From Flavobacterium sp. W4I14 (GTDB taxonomy: Bacteria > Bacteroidota > Bacteroidia > Sphingobacteriales > Sphingobacteriaceae), in contig JAUSZU010000001.1 of NCBI GenBank assembly GCA_030817875.1, positions 682,001-746,000 on the forward strand: a stretch of DNA of 64,000 nt, given 5' to 3'. Within the stretch, counting starts at the first letter, position 1, and every line of letters begins with the position of its first letter. The translations under genes and the position numbers were made by a program. The notes beneath the pieces are model-generated. The model was not told the origin of the DNA. It ran no database searches and saw only the letters and a list, made by a program, of their open reading frames with translations. This document shows positions 1-9,363 of the stretch, piece after piece.

Positions 1-1647
1 CTTCTTCTATTGATCGCCCTTCTTTATACTGGCTATTCGTATGGACAAATTAAATTTACAAACCCGATTATGGCAGGGTTTTATCCTGATCCCAGTGTAA
101 CCAAAGTGGGAAGCGATTATTACCTTGTTAATTCAACCTTCGCCTATTTTCCAGGGGTTCCGGTGTTCCATAGCAAAGATTTAAAAAATTGGAAGCAGAT
201 CGGTAATGTGATCGATCGCCCATCACAAATGACTTTTTTCGGTGATCGTACCTCTAGAGGGCTTTTTGCACCCTCAATCAATTATTATAAAGGGACATTT
301 TATATGACCTGTACCAATATCGATAAGCGCGGAAATTTTGTAATGACGTCAAAAAAACCTGAAGGACCATGGAGTGATCCCGTTTGGTTACCGCAAGTGA
401 GAGGGATTGACCCATCACTGTTTTTTGATCAGGACAAAGCCTATATCGTTTATAACAGCGATGCGCCGGATAATAAGCCCCTATATCCAGGGCACCGGAC
501 CATCCGTACTTTTCAGTTCGATCCAGTAGGCCTAAAAGTAGTGGGTGAAGAAGTTCAGCTGGTAAATGGTGGGGTAGACATCAGCAAAAAACCGGTCTGG
601 ATTGAAGGCCCGCACATTTTTAAACGAGGCGATTGGTATTATCTCTGTGCTGCCGAAGGAGGTACTTCCGTTAATCACTCACAGGTAATTTTAAGAAGCA
701 AGCAAGCCACCGGACCTTATGTTCCTTATGAGAAAAACCCGATATTGACGCAGCGCGATTTAGATCCAAACCGTAAAGACCCGATTACCTCTACCGGGCA
801 TGCAGAATTGGTTGATGGTCCAGATGGGAAAACTTACGCCATTTTCCTGGCGGTAAGACCTTATGAAGGCAATCATTACAATACTGGGAGGGAAACATTT
901 ATCGCACCGGTTAAATGGGTAGATGGCTGGCCAATCATCAATCCAGACCAAAAAGAAGTTCAATATAGTTATACTGCAGATTTTAAGGAAGTAAAACAGG
1001 TTGCCCCACCACAAAGTGGAAACTTTGCCTACAGAACTACCTTTGATAAAAAACTTGATCAATCATTATTGTTTCTAAGAACCAATGATACCAGCTGGTA
1101 TAGGTTGGATAAAGAAAATGGCTTAACAATGAAGTTACTGCCAGAAACGTGCATGGGGCTAGGAAATCCAGCATTTATCGGCAAAAGACAGCAGCATTTA
1201 ACCGGTAGCGCGTCAACCCAGATGACTTTTACGGCGTCGCAGCCAAATGAAAAAGCAGGAATGCTTATCTTTCAAGGTGAATATAATTTTTATTACATCT
1301 GCAAATCAATAAAAGATGGCAAGCAGGTGGTTCAGCTTTACAAAGGAAACCGAGCTACTAAGGGTATGGACTTGATTATTGAAATTCCGGTAAAAGCTAA
1401 AACCCTGCAGTTTAAAATAGAAGCTTATCGAGGGCTTTACAATTTTCTCTACGCTGAAAGTCCGGGCAAATGGAAAATATTAAAGGATAAAGTGGACGGA
1501 AAGTTTTTGAGTACTGAAACCGCAGGAGGTTTTGTTGGGTCACTTTATGCACTTTATGGCACTTCATCTGAAGAAAACACTAAAAGTACAGCTTCTTTTA
1601 AATGGTTAGATTATAGCGGTAATGATGCCATTTACAAGCAAAAATAG
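1..1647 (+). CDS. GH43 beta-xylosidase/arabinofuranosidase, 5' truncated by window edge
   Basis: Exported glycoside hydrolase family 43 enzyme expected to remove xylose or arabinose from xylan oligosaccharides. The frame is open from base 1 and reads LLLLIALLYTGYSYGQ, the end of a signal peptide. The true ATG therefore lies before the window, and the TTG at 10 is not the start. The five-bladed-propeller catalytic residues are visible: Asp in YPDPS (general base), Asp in IDPSLFF (pKa modulator) and Glu in WIEGPHIF (general acid). The C-terminal ~200 residues look like the concanavalin-like domain often found C-terminal in GH43 beta-xylosidases. It converges on the GH43-CBM6 gene at a shared terminator. 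Xylosidase versus arabinofuranosidase cannot be decided from motifs alone. Confidence 0.9.
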   Translation, partial: LLLLIALLYTGYSYGQIKFTNPIMAGFYPDPSVTKVGSDYYLVNSTFAYFPGVPVFHSKDLKNWKQIGNVIDRPSQMTFFGDRTSRGLFAPSINYYKGTFYMTCTNIDKRGNFVMTSKKPEGPWSDPVWLPQVRGIDPSLFFDQDKAYIVYNSDAPDNKPLYPGHRTIRTFQFDPVGLKVVGEEVQLVNGGVDISKKPVWIEGPHIFKRGDWYYLCAAEGGTSVNHSQVILRSKQATGPYVPYEKNPILTQRDLDPNRKDPITSTGHAELVDGPDGKTYAIFLAVRPYEGNHYNTGRETFIAPVKWVDGWPIINPDQKEVQYSYTADFKEVKQVAPPQSGNFAYRTTFDKKLDQSLLFLRTNDTSWYRLDKENGLTMKLLPETCMGLGNPAFIGKRQQHLTGSASTQMTFTASQPNEKAGMLIFQGEYNFYYICKSIKDGKQVVQLYKGNRATKGMDLIIEIPVKAKTLQFKIEAYRGLYNFLYAESPGKWKILKDKVDGKFLSTETAGGFVGSLYALYGTSSEENTKSTASFKWLDYSGNDAIYKQK

Positions 1648-1752
1648 ATAAGACATGTTTTCTGTTGATCTTATTGCTAGAAGCATATTAAAGAATTAAT
1701 TGAGGTAACCTATGTTACATGCGAAGAGTTCTTCCAGGTTAATTAGTTCTAA

Positions 1753-1789
1753 AAAAAACCTCGCAGGTGCAATACCTCCGAGGTTTTTT
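1753..1789. terminator. bidirectional rho-independent terminator
   Basis: An 11-bp stem (AAAAAACCTCG paired with CGAGGTTTTTT) encloses a nested AGGT/ACCT stem. A-tract and T-tract flanks make it functional in both directions. It sits between two convergent GH43 genes, so it can end both transcripts. Confidence 0.85.
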
Positions 1790-1810
1790 GTTTAAACATA
1801 GGGTGAAATT

Positions 1811-3178
1811 CTATTTCGCCGAAAATGTCCAAAAATCAATATTTACTTCTGGTTTTTCTGCTCCCCTAATGGTTAGGAAAAGATCTTGTTTTCCTGTCGC
1901 GCCATTAACTTTACAGCTCACTTCTTTCCAGGCCTGCACGTCACCAGTGTTTGGTACGGCCAGTGTTCCGATTACTTTTCCGTCAGGGCTGCCTAAACGG
2001 AGTTCAATTTTATTGTCCTTCCCAATACTTGCTACAGAAGCTGAAAACTTTTTTGCGCCTTTGCCGAAGTCTACGCCCCTAACTTTTATCCAGTCTCCGT
2101 TTTTAACATGCGTAACATTTAAACCACCTTTGCTGCATGTTTCAGTTTTAACACCTTGTTGGTCACTCATCGTTTCGGCCTCCACATGCATGTAGGGATT
2201 TAATCCTTCCACTTGTGGTACTCCATCTGCCGTATAGGTTACTTGCTCAATACTACCATCGGCTTTGTAATTTAGCACCTCAACAGCCAGATTTCTTTTA
2301 AATTCTGTGGGGATTCCCAATTTGTATGCTACAGCCCTGTTGTGGTAGGCGTGGTACCATTGTCCTTTAAATTCGAAAATTCCCTGGTGGTTGTTGTTAT
2401 TGTTTTTTGGCGGTTGCGCGGCAACAATTCCTCCATAAGTAAATCCAGTTGTGGGGCTTTTACTCATCATATAGTCGATGCGCATCTGCGCTTTCGGATT
2501 GGTTGAGTAGGAGAAATAATAAATCCCATTTCTTTTATGCATCCATGAAGCCTCAAAAAATGCAGGAGCGGTAATAGAAGTTGCAGGACCATCTACGCTG
2601 ATCATATCCCGGTTAAGCTTAATTACCCTAACATTGCTTTCGCCGTTACCACCAAAATACATATACGCCTGGCCATCATCATCAATAAAGGTCATCGGAT
2701 CGAATAACCACATGTTTGGTGCAGGAAGTACACCTGGCGTTTCTGTTTCAACGAGTTTTTTCCCAATGGGATCTTTAAATGGCCCTATCGGACTGCTTGA
2801 AGTTGCTACGCCGATGCCATTTCCGCCATTTCCGAAGTATAGAAAAATTTTGCCGTCGCGGGCTATTGCTGCCGGAGCCCAGGTTCTACCTGCCCAGGCT
2901 ACATCTCTCGGTGCTTCGAATACCACACCATGGTCTGTCCAGTTTTTCATGTCGCTGCTCGAAATGCAAACGATCGATTTCATTTTGTATCCGCTATTTT
3001 TATCATAGGAGTTCTCATCGTCGTTAGATGCGTAGAGATAAACCCTTCCGTTGTAAACAAGGGTGCCAGGGTCTGCCAAATGACGGTAACCGACTATAAC
3101 ATCATCGGCGGAACTGATTTGAGCGGTTGTAAAAAGAAACAGAAAAGCGCAGAAGGCTAAGATGGATTTAAGGTTCAT
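1811..3178 (-). CDS. GH43 arabinoxylan hydrolase with C-terminal CBM6
   Basis: Secreted arabinoxylan-debranching enzyme, probably an arabinofuranosidase acting on polymer or long oligomers. A signal peptide occupies residues ~1-24. The GH43 propeller covers ~28-325, with Asp in LADPG, Asp in FDPMTF and Glu in FFEASWMHK as the catalytic triad. Residues ~335-455 start with HVEAE and end with IDFWTF, typical of a family 6 carbohydrate-binding module. The domain pair is known from arabinoxylan arabinofuranohydrolases. It is divergent from the GH43 gene at 3427. Its promoter region shares a long box with the GH10 operon promoter at 12.5 kb, so co-regulation is likely. Confidence 0.9.
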   Translation of the reverse strand: MNLKSILAFCAFLFLFTTAQISSADDVIVGYRHLADPGTLVYNGRVYLYASNDDENSYDKNSGYKMKSIVCISSSDMKNWTDHGVVFEAPRDVAWAGRTWAPAAIARDGKIFLYFGNGGNGIGVATSSSPIGPFKDPIGKKLVETETPGVLPAPNMWLFDPMTFIDDDGQAYMYFGGNGESNVRVIKLNRDMISVDGPATSITAPAFFEASWMHKRNGIYYFSYSTNPKAQMRIDYMMSKSPTTGFTYGGIVAAQPPKNNNNNHQGIFEFKGQWYHAYHNRAVAYKLGIPTEFKRNLAVEVLNYKADGSIEQVTYTADGVPQVEGLNPYMHVEAETMSDQQGVKTETCSKGGLNVTHVKNGDWIKVRGVDFGKGAKKFSASVASIGKDNKIELRLGSPDGKVIGTLAVPNTGDVQAWKEVSCKVNGATGKQDLFLTIRGAEKPEVNIDFWTFSAK

Positions 3179-3211
3179 AAAAGATAAATTTGGTTAATTT
3201 CAATCAATGCC

Positions 3212-3276
3212 GCTAAATTATTGAGAACCTTAGTCAGCAACTACTTTATTTCGTCAATTTTACTAGCACATTTGGT
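3212..3276 (-). promoter_or_regulatory. shared xylan-locus promoter and operator, copy 1
   Basis: Upstream of the GH43-CBM6 gene. On the minus strand the order is a 30-bp box (3245-3274, containing CTAGTAAAATTGACGAAATA), 22 bp of unrelated sequence, then AATAATTTAGC (3212-3222). TAATTTAG inside the last element approximates the Bacteroidota -7 consensus TAnnTTTG. The same arrangement with two mismatches and identical spacing occurs at 12546-12608. The upstream box is where an activator would bind; the regulator is unknown. Confidence 0.75.
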
Positions 3277-3426
3277 TAGTTTGCTTGTTTTTCTGTAACG
3301 GGATTGATTGAATTAAGAACATTTGTAACATAGATTTGAACAAAGCAGTTCGTTGATCTGCATATTTCTGAATAGCTTTGAATACCAAATATAAACGCAG
3401 CGCAAATTGAAAAGCTGACTAACCTG

Positions 3427-4977
3427 ATGAAGAACCTGAAATTATTTACATTATTGCTCTTTTTTGTGCTAAATGCAGTTTATGTTGAGGCGCAAAAAGC
3501 AATAAATCCGCTCATTTTTGCCGATGTACCCGACCTTTCGATGATCAGAGTAGGGAAAGTGTATTACATGAGCAGTACTACGATGCACATGAATCCTGGT
3601 GTGCCCATCATGAAATCAACCGATCTGGTAAACTGGAAAATTGTAAGTTATGCTTACGATACCCTCGGAAATGCTGACGAATTAACTTTATCCAATGGAA
3701 AGTGGGATTATGGGCGGGGATCGTGGGCAAGTAGCCTTCGTTTTCATCGGGGCATTTATTATGTAAGTACTTTTTCTGGTACCACCGGCAAAACGTATAT
3801 CTACAGTACAAAAGATATCGAAAAAGGCCCGTGGAAACTTATGTCATTTAAACCTTCGCTCCATGATCACTCTCTGTTTTTTGAGGGTGGAAAAGCTTAC
3901 ATGATATACGGTACCGGCAAAATTACTTTGGTGGAATTAAAGGAGGATTTATCTGGAATAAAACCTGACACGAAACCCATAACGATTATCGAAAACGCAA
4001 GCCTTCCCACAGGTACGGGTGCCGGATTACCAGCTGAGGGCTCTCAACTGTTTAAAATTAATGGCAAATATTATCTATTTAATATTACCTGGCCACGAAA
4101 TGGGATGCGTACGGTTGTGGTACACCGTTCCGACAAACTTATGGGGCCATATGAAGGGCGGGTAGCACTTAAAGATAAGGGTGTTGCGCAAGGCGGCTTA
4201 ATCAGTACGCCAGAAGGAAAATGGTTTTCTTATCTTTTTAGAGATTTTGGATCCGTTGGCCGCATTCCATATTTAGTTCCGGTTACCTGGGAAGATGGCT
4301 GGCCGGTGTTGGGTGTTGATGGTAAAGTCCCGGAAACATTGGAACTTCCGGTTAGTAACGGCTTAATTCCCGGCATCGTGGGGTCAGACGAATTTACCCG
4401 CAAAAAAGGCGAGCCTGCGCTTCCACTGGTTTGGCAATGGAACCACAATCCAGACTATGCATTTTGGTCGATAACTAAACGCCCGGGATTTTTACGGATT
4501 ACCACCTCAAGATTGGATACTAATATTCTACTGGCTCGCAACACATTAACCCAGCGTACCATCGGACCCGTATCAACCGCAATCACTTCAATTGATATTT
4601 CCAATATGAAAACCGGAGACCAGGCGGGATTGATATTGTTGCAACGCAAATTTGGCTGGGTTGGCGTAAAAAACATGGGGTCAAAGAAAACGGTGGTAAC
4701 GGTAAGCGCCCAAAATGGCACTGTAAATGGCGAAGATGTTCCAGCCGGACAGCAAATTGTTTATCTTAAAGCAAAATGTGATTTTGAGAACCGAACAGAT
4801 AAAGGTTATTTTTTTTACAGCTTTGATGGTAAAACCTGGAAACCGATAGGAGAGCCGCTGCAAATGTCGTACACGCTTCCCCATTTTATAGGCTACCGTT
4901 TCGGACTGTTTAATTACGCGACTGAAAATACCGGAGGATATGTTGACTTCGATTATTTTAGGATTGAAGCAAAATAA
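3427..4977 (+). CDS. GH43 family exported hydrolase
   Basis: Exported GH43 enzyme with a signal peptide at residues 1-22 (ending VEAQ). The propeller spans ~25-310, with candidate catalytic residues Asp in DVPDLS, Asp in LHDHSLFF (the usual DPS is DHS here) and Glu in PAEGSQLF. The C-terminal ~200 residues resemble the concanavalin-like domain seen in the first gene, and the two proteins look like subfamily relatives. Its promoter lies in the divergent region with the GH43-CBM6 gene. TAGCTTTG at 3373-3380 fits the TAnnTTTG -7 consensus, 47 bp before the ATG. The substrate is probably xylo- or arabinoxylo-oligosaccharides. Confidence 0.88.
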   Translation: MKNLKLFTLLLFFVLNAVYVEAQKAINPLIFADVPDLSMIRVGKVYYMSSTTMHMNPGVPIMKSTDLVNWKIVSYAYDTLGNADELTLSNGKWDYGRGSWASSLRFHRGIYYVSTFSGTTGKTYIYSTKDIEKGPWKLMSFKPSLHDHSLFFEGGKAYMIYGTGKITLVELKEDLSGIKPDTKPITIIENASLPTGTGAGLPAEGSQLFKINGKYYLFNITWPRNGMRTVVVHRSDKLMGPYEGRVALKDKGVAQGGLISTPEGKWFSYLFRDFGSVGRIPYLVPVTWEDGWPVLGVDGKVPETLELPVSNGLIPGIVGSDEFTRKKGEPALPLVWQWNHNPDYAFWSITKRPGFLRITTSRLDTNILLARNTLTQRTIGPVSTAITSIDISNMKTGDQAGLILLQRKFGWVGVKNMGSKKTVVTVSAQNGTVNGEDVPAGQQIVYLKAKCDFENRTDKGYFFYSFDGKTWKPIGEPLQMSYTLPHFIGYRFGLFNYATENTGGYVDFDYFRIEAK

Positions 4978-5040
4978 AATAGTTTTCAGCTAATCTTATC
5001 CAAGGGATAAATCGTAAAAAGATGCCACCCTGAGGGTTAA

Positions 5041-5215
5041 TTTATTGTATAAAATCCATATAAATGACAGGAGAATCTAAAAGATTAATCTCCTCAGATT
5101 ATCGTCATTGCGAGAAGGCTTGTTCAGCCGACGAAGCAATCTTACAACGATCGCTACTAGCGTGCGCATTAAGATTGCTTCGTTCCTCGCAATGACGACC
5201 TTTCTTTTGGATCCG
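5041..5215. repeat. type 1 long palindromic repeat, copy A
   Basis: A near-perfect inverted repeat of about 100 bp (5102-5198) has arms beginning CGTCATTGCGAGAAGGC and ending in its complement. It is preceded by a ~60-bp leader beginning TTTATTGTATAAAATCC. Both leader and palindrome recur at 30623-30785 and the palindrome again at 13811-13905. It lies between two GH43 genes in the 404-bp gap 4978-5381. I see no supported gene in the rest of that gap. Confidence 0.85.
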
Positions 5216-5381
5216 TTATTGATAACTTAGTCGAAGGGCATTTATTCGCTTTATTGCACGTTTTTTTGTCCCCAGATTTCTCAATTTACCAATTCGAAAC
5301 CTGGGGATAATAGTAGCATTACCGGGATTAACCTCATCAATTGCTTTAATTCCCCATAACAACCTTATTTTCAACTTATAT

Positions 5382-6491
5382 TTATTGAACGATGGGTTCA
5401 ATCATTTCGATCGTTCCATCGGTATTGTGCTTTAATTCCGTCACTTTCACATTTCTAAGGTGGGTTTTGCCTGAAAGCTGGGTGTCGTGGTAAAAGATAT
5501 ACCATTTTCCTTTTATCTCTAAAATGGAATGGTGGGTAGTCCAACCTTGAACGGGTTTCATAAAAGTGCCTTCGTAAACAAATGGTCCATAAGGTTTGTC
5601 GCCAATCGCATACGCTAAATAATGGGTATCACCTGTCGAATAAGTGAAATAATATTTGCCATTAAATTTGTGCATCCAGGCACCTTCAAAGAAACGTCTG
5701 TCGTGGTCATTAGTGAGTAATGCTTTTCCTTGTTTATCTACTAGTTGAACATCTTTCACTTCGCCATCAAACGATAACATATCGCTACTTAATTTCGCTA
5801 CTTTAGCGCTCAATGCGGGTTCATTTTCTTTCTGTGAGTCGGTTTTAGATCCATTTGCATCGTATTTTCCGTTATTCCAACGTTGCAACTGCCCGCCCCA
5901 AATTCCACCAAAGTACATGTAACTTGCGCCATCAGTATCTGTAAACACCGCCGGATCAATACTAAAACTCCCTTTAATAGGTTCAGGTTCAGCCTTAAAT
6001 GGTCCTGCTGGATTTTTTGATGTAGCAACACCTATTCTAAATACATCAGATTTATCTTTTACCGGGAAATACAGATAATAGGTTCCGTTTTTAAAGGCAG
6101 CATCGGGTGCCCAAAGTTGCCTGCCTGCCCATGGAATGTCTTTTATGCTTAAAGCCACACCATGATCGGTAACTTTACCGTTAATACTGTCCATGCTCAA
6201 AATGTGGTAATCTCTCATGTCAAAATGATCACCATTATCATTTTCCGGAGTGCCAGTCTCGATATCATGTGAAGGGTAAACATAAATTTTTCCATTAAAA
6301 ACATGTGCAGACGGATCGGCCGTATAAATTTTGGAGATTATAGGCTGCGATAAGTAGCTGGTTTTTTTAGGCGTCTTTGTCGTTTCATTTTCTGCTTTTT
6401 GGTTTGCTTGCTGGCAGGAGCTGGCAATAGCCATTCCCATAATGGATGAAAAAAGGGTGATTTTTTTTAATTCGTTAATCATGTTGCTCAT
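5382..6491 (-). CDS. GH43 lipoprotein, xylosidase-like
   Basis: Predicted lipid-anchored GH43 exo-enzyme acting at the cell surface or in the periplasm. The N-terminus carries a hydrophobic stretch ending in the lipobox IASSC at residue ~26, followed by a Lys/Thr-rich linker. Catalytic motifs are Asp in YTADPS, Asp in SIDPAVF and Glu in FFEGAWMHK. The blades WAGRQLWAPD and YFGGIWGG are typical of GH43 xylosidases. A second possible start (6482) is three codons in. It is the last gene of the minus-strand run, 13 bp after the GH115 gene, and so probably part of the same operon. Confidence 0.88.
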   Translation of the reverse strand: MSNMINELKKITLFSSIMGMAIASSCQQANQKAENETTKTPKKTSYLSQPIISKIYTADPSAHVFNGKIYVYPSHDIETGTPENDNGDHFDMRDYHILSMDSINGKVTDHGVALSIKDIPWAGRQLWAPDAAFKNGTYYLYFPVKDKSDVFRIGVATSKNPAGPFKAEPEPIKGSFSIDPAVFTDTDGASYMYFGGIWGGQLQRWNNGKYDANGSKTDSQKENEPALSAKVAKLSSDMLSFDGEVKDVQLVDKQGKALLTNDHDRRFFEGAWMHKFNGKYYFTYSTGDTHYLAYAIGDKPYGPFVYEGTFMKPVQGWTTHHSILEIKGKWYIFYHDTQLSGKTHLRNVKVTELKHNTDGTIEMIEPIVQ

Positions 6492-6504
6492 GGTTTTGGT
6501 TAAT

Positions 6505-9360
6505 TTAATGTCGTGTGCTTTTAATGCTTTCTGGTGGTCCTAAATAACTTGGTTTTAATCCTCCAAGATCGAGTACTAACTTTTGCAGTACCACGCCTGG
6601 ATTAATCATCCAATAGTTGATGGTGTGTTTCCCTGTTTTGTTAAAGGCAAGGGGCGTTTTAAAAATTTTGATGTTGTTGGCTACCGATTGTCCCCATGCA
6701 TAATCAGTTGCGTAATCCTTGCTGATATTAACGACTATTGGAGATTGCCCGTCTAATGATACGGCGAACTTTAGTCCATCTTTCCCAGTAAAATCAATAG
6801 TAGGGGAGATAAAGGCATTTAAGGTAAAATTGCCCGTTTCAGTTACAAAAATATCGTAAGCCAAATGTGGTGAGCCTTCACCAGGCTGCTGAATTGGTGA
6901 AGTTACGGGTGATGCAATTACGCCGCCTCTGGTTTTTCCGTAATTGGGAATGGTTTTCCAAAAAATAGGTCTGCTGTTTACCGCTCTGCTATAACTTGTC
7001 GCTTCCATCGAAATGTAGCCCTTATCAGCGAGGAATAAATTGGCAGGTAAGTCAGTTGGTATAACGTTTTCGGTTTTAATGGGGATGGTGATGCTCGATT
7101 TATCACTACCAGAAACGAGAATTTCACTTGTTTTGGTGTTTTTTGGCGCTTTATTCCAATCGATGCTGATCTGAATTTTCTGATCATCGTTAAGTGTTCC
7201 CTTTTTGCTGCTTAACATTACAAAATCAGGCGCTTTGATGTTGTATTTCATTTCACCCGCACCTGTTCTAAAAATTTCGAGCGTATGCAATGTATTTGCA
7301 AGCGCTGAAAAAGTGAAGCCCTGCACTACCTTTGTTTTTCCCGTAAAGTGGGGCTCAGAGTTTTCCAGTGAAACACCAAGGGTGGTGGTAGTAGTATTGT
7401 TAATCAGCGTAGTTTTAGGGATAATATTGCTATCGGGCTGTTGCCAGGAAGTGTAACCGATATGCGTTTGATCCATCATATGGTCCCATTTTCCTCCAGC
7501 CATTGTTTTATTGTAGTAAGTGCTGATTTCGGCATCCCGCTTAAAAAGAGAATCTACTTTACTGGCGAAACTATTGGTAGAAAATCTGCCCTGTTTGGCA
7601 TATAGTTTATTTTTGGCTACCGCGAGATACATCTCATATAAATTAGCCACAGCCTCAATCGGATGAAGAACCAATTGATAATAGGAATCTTTTTGATTAC
7701 CAGCTAGCTGGTTACTGGTGCTTGTAGCTTGTTCTTTGAGTTTTTTAAAATCAGCGGTAACTTGTTCGAACTCGTTATAGTTGCTTATACTATAGGTATT
7801 TGCATTAAGCAGTTCTGGTTTAATTCTGCCTGCGAATTTTAGGTAAGTATCTATATGTCTGGCAATTGCTGTGGCGTGTTCATTACCAAACTGGTTGGCC
7901 GCCCAATTAATTGTGTAGTCCATCAATTTATCGGCCGGGATGGCGTCAGGATTCCAGGCGTAATCTAAAAAGAACTGGATGGGGAACTCCATTGGTTTTA
8001 AATCGCCAACGTTTACGATCCAGATCTGATTGGCATCATGTTCGTAAGCCAATCGCATCTGTTCCCAAATTTTTTGGATAGGGTTGGTGTTTACCCATTT
8101 GTAGTTTCTGGGGCCACCCACGTAATCGAAGTGGTAATAAATCCCATAACCGCCTTTTCTGGGTGCTTCACCTAAACCTGGCAATTTTCTAATGTTGCCC
8201 CAATTATCATCGCATAAAAGCAAAGTTACATCATCGGGAACGCGCATCCCTTTGTCGTAATAATCCTGAACTTCCTTATACAAGGCCCATAGTTGTGGCG
8301 TTTGCGCCGCAGGTTTTTTGGTTACTTTTTCAATTATTTCGCGTTGATCTCTTACAATTTTTTCTAATAATGCGGTAGCTGTACCTGTAGACATGGGCTC
8401 GTCGCCATCGCCACGCATGCCAACAGTAATGATCTGTTCTTTATTGGCAACACGTTGCAGGCCACTTTCCCAAAATGCACGTAACTGTTCTGGATTTTGA
8501 TCATAGTTCCATTTGCCGCCTTTGTATCTTTTCCACTCATCATGGGCACGGGTTAAGGGTTCGTGATGAGAAGTTCCAATCACTACGCCATATTCGTCGG
8601 CTAAAACAGGGTTGAGTTTATCGTCGTCGTTAAATGCACTTCCCCACATGGCGGGCCATAAATAATTTCCTTTTAAGCGAAGAATCAATTCGAATACCTT
8701 CTCATAGAACCTATGGTTAAAACCCCCAAATTCTTTTCTGCTCCATCCCGAAAGTGCGGGCGCTTCGTCATTTAAAAATATCCCCCGGTATTTTACAGCA
8801 GGAGAAGAAATTACATGGCGCCCGGTAACAACATAGAGCGAACTGCTTTTTTTTACCGGAACATCAGCCCAATAATACCAAGGTGAAACACCAATTTGGG
8901 CAGAAAGCTCGTATATTCCATATATCGTTCCCCGTTTATCGCTTCCGGCAATTACTAAAGCAGAATCTATACCTTTAATTGGGTTTTTAATTACCTGAAT
9001 TAATGTGGCCTCCCATTTTCCGGCAATTTCGGAGACATTTAAACTATGGTTCCTGATCATTTCGTCGATGATTTTGCTCTTGCCGATAGTGCCGATGATA
9101 ATAGGCATGCTGGTTGTTTTATCCGTTAAAAATTCGGGTTCAAGTCCGCTTACCTTTTTAATATCGTTTTGTAGATTTTGAGCGGCGCGTATAGCGCCTG
9201 GCCATTCGTTGGCACTTACTAAAATGGAAGGAACCTTACCTTTGCTCACCACGGCAAAACTTCCGGGCAAATAAGTATTTACCGTAATTGGACCGAGCCC
9301 AGCGGCTTGTGCAATGAGGACGTTGAAAAGGAGTAAGATTAACGGAAATATTTTCTTCAT
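6505..9360 (-). CDS. GH115 xylan alpha-1,2-glucuronidase
   Basis: Large exported enzyme (951 aa, normal for the family) that removes 4-O-methyl-glucuronic or glucuronic acid side chains from xylan. The signal peptide is residues 1-20 (ending AQAA). The N-terminal alpha/beta domain is at ~25-170. The central catalytic part, ~180-500, includes KYRGIFLNDE, LKGNYLWPAMWG and MRGDGDEPMS, which are family hallmarks. A helical region and the GH115 C-terminal beta-sandwich (~780-945) follow. It sits 3 bp after a GH10 gene and 13 bp before a GH43 gene, so it is co-transcribed. It complements the endoxylanases by clearing acidic decorations. Confidence 0.92.
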   Translation of the reverse strand: MKKIFPLILLLFNVLIAQAAGLGPITVNTYLPGSFAVVSKGKVPSILVSANEWPGAIRAAQNLQNDIKKVSGLEPEFLTDKTTSMPIIIGTIGKSKIIDEMIRNHSLNVSEIAGKWEATLIQVIKNPIKGIDSALVIAGSDKRGTIYGIYELSAQIGVSPWYYWADVPVKKSSSLYVVTGRHVISSPAVKYRGIFLNDEAPALSGWSRKEFGGFNHRFYEKVFELILRLKGNYLWPAMWGSAFNDDDKLNPVLADEYGVVIGTSHHEPLTRAHDEWKRYKGGKWNYDQNPEQLRAFWESGLQRVANKEQIITVGMRGDGDEPMSTGTATALLEKIVRDQREIIEKVTKKPAAQTPQLWALYKEVQDYYDKGMRVPDDVTLLLCDDNWGNIRKLPGLGEAPRKGGYGIYYHFDYVGGPRNYKWVNTNPIQKIWEQMRLAYEHDANQIWIVNVGDLKPMEFPIQFFLDYAWNPDAIPADKLMDYTINWAANQFGNEHATAIARHIDTYLKFAGRIKPELLNANTYSISNYNEFEQVTADFKKLKEQATSTSNQLAGNQKDSYYQLVLHPIEAVANLYEMYLAVAKNKLYAKQGRFSTNSFASKVDSLFKRDAEISTYYNKTMAGGKWDHMMDQTHIGYTSWQQPDSNIIPKTTLINNTTTTTLGVSLENSEPHFTGKTKVVQGFTFSALANTLHTLEIFRTGAGEMKYNIKAPDFVMLSSKKGTLNDDQKIQISIDWNKAPKNTKTSEILVSGSDKSSITIPIKTENVIPTDLPANLFLADKGYISMEATSYSRAVNSRPIFWKTIPNYGKTRGGVIASPVTSPIQQPGEGSPHLAYDIFVTETGNFTLNAFISPTIDFTGKDGLKFAVSLDGQSPIVVNISKDYATDYAWGQSVANNIKIFKTPLAFNKTGKHTINYWMINPGVVLQKLVLDLGGLKPSYLGPPESIKSTRH

Positions 9361-9363
9361 TAC

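Noticed and set aside
1767..2195. 142-aa plus-strand open frame opposite GH43-CBM6
   Set aside because: Reverse reading of the CBM6 region; the sense protein is clearly real.
5216..5401. Minus-strand 61-aa open frame next to the GH43 lipoprotein gene
   Set aside because: It overlaps the real 3' end, is Arg/Lys-rich without domain signs and lies beside a repeat; nothing supports translation.
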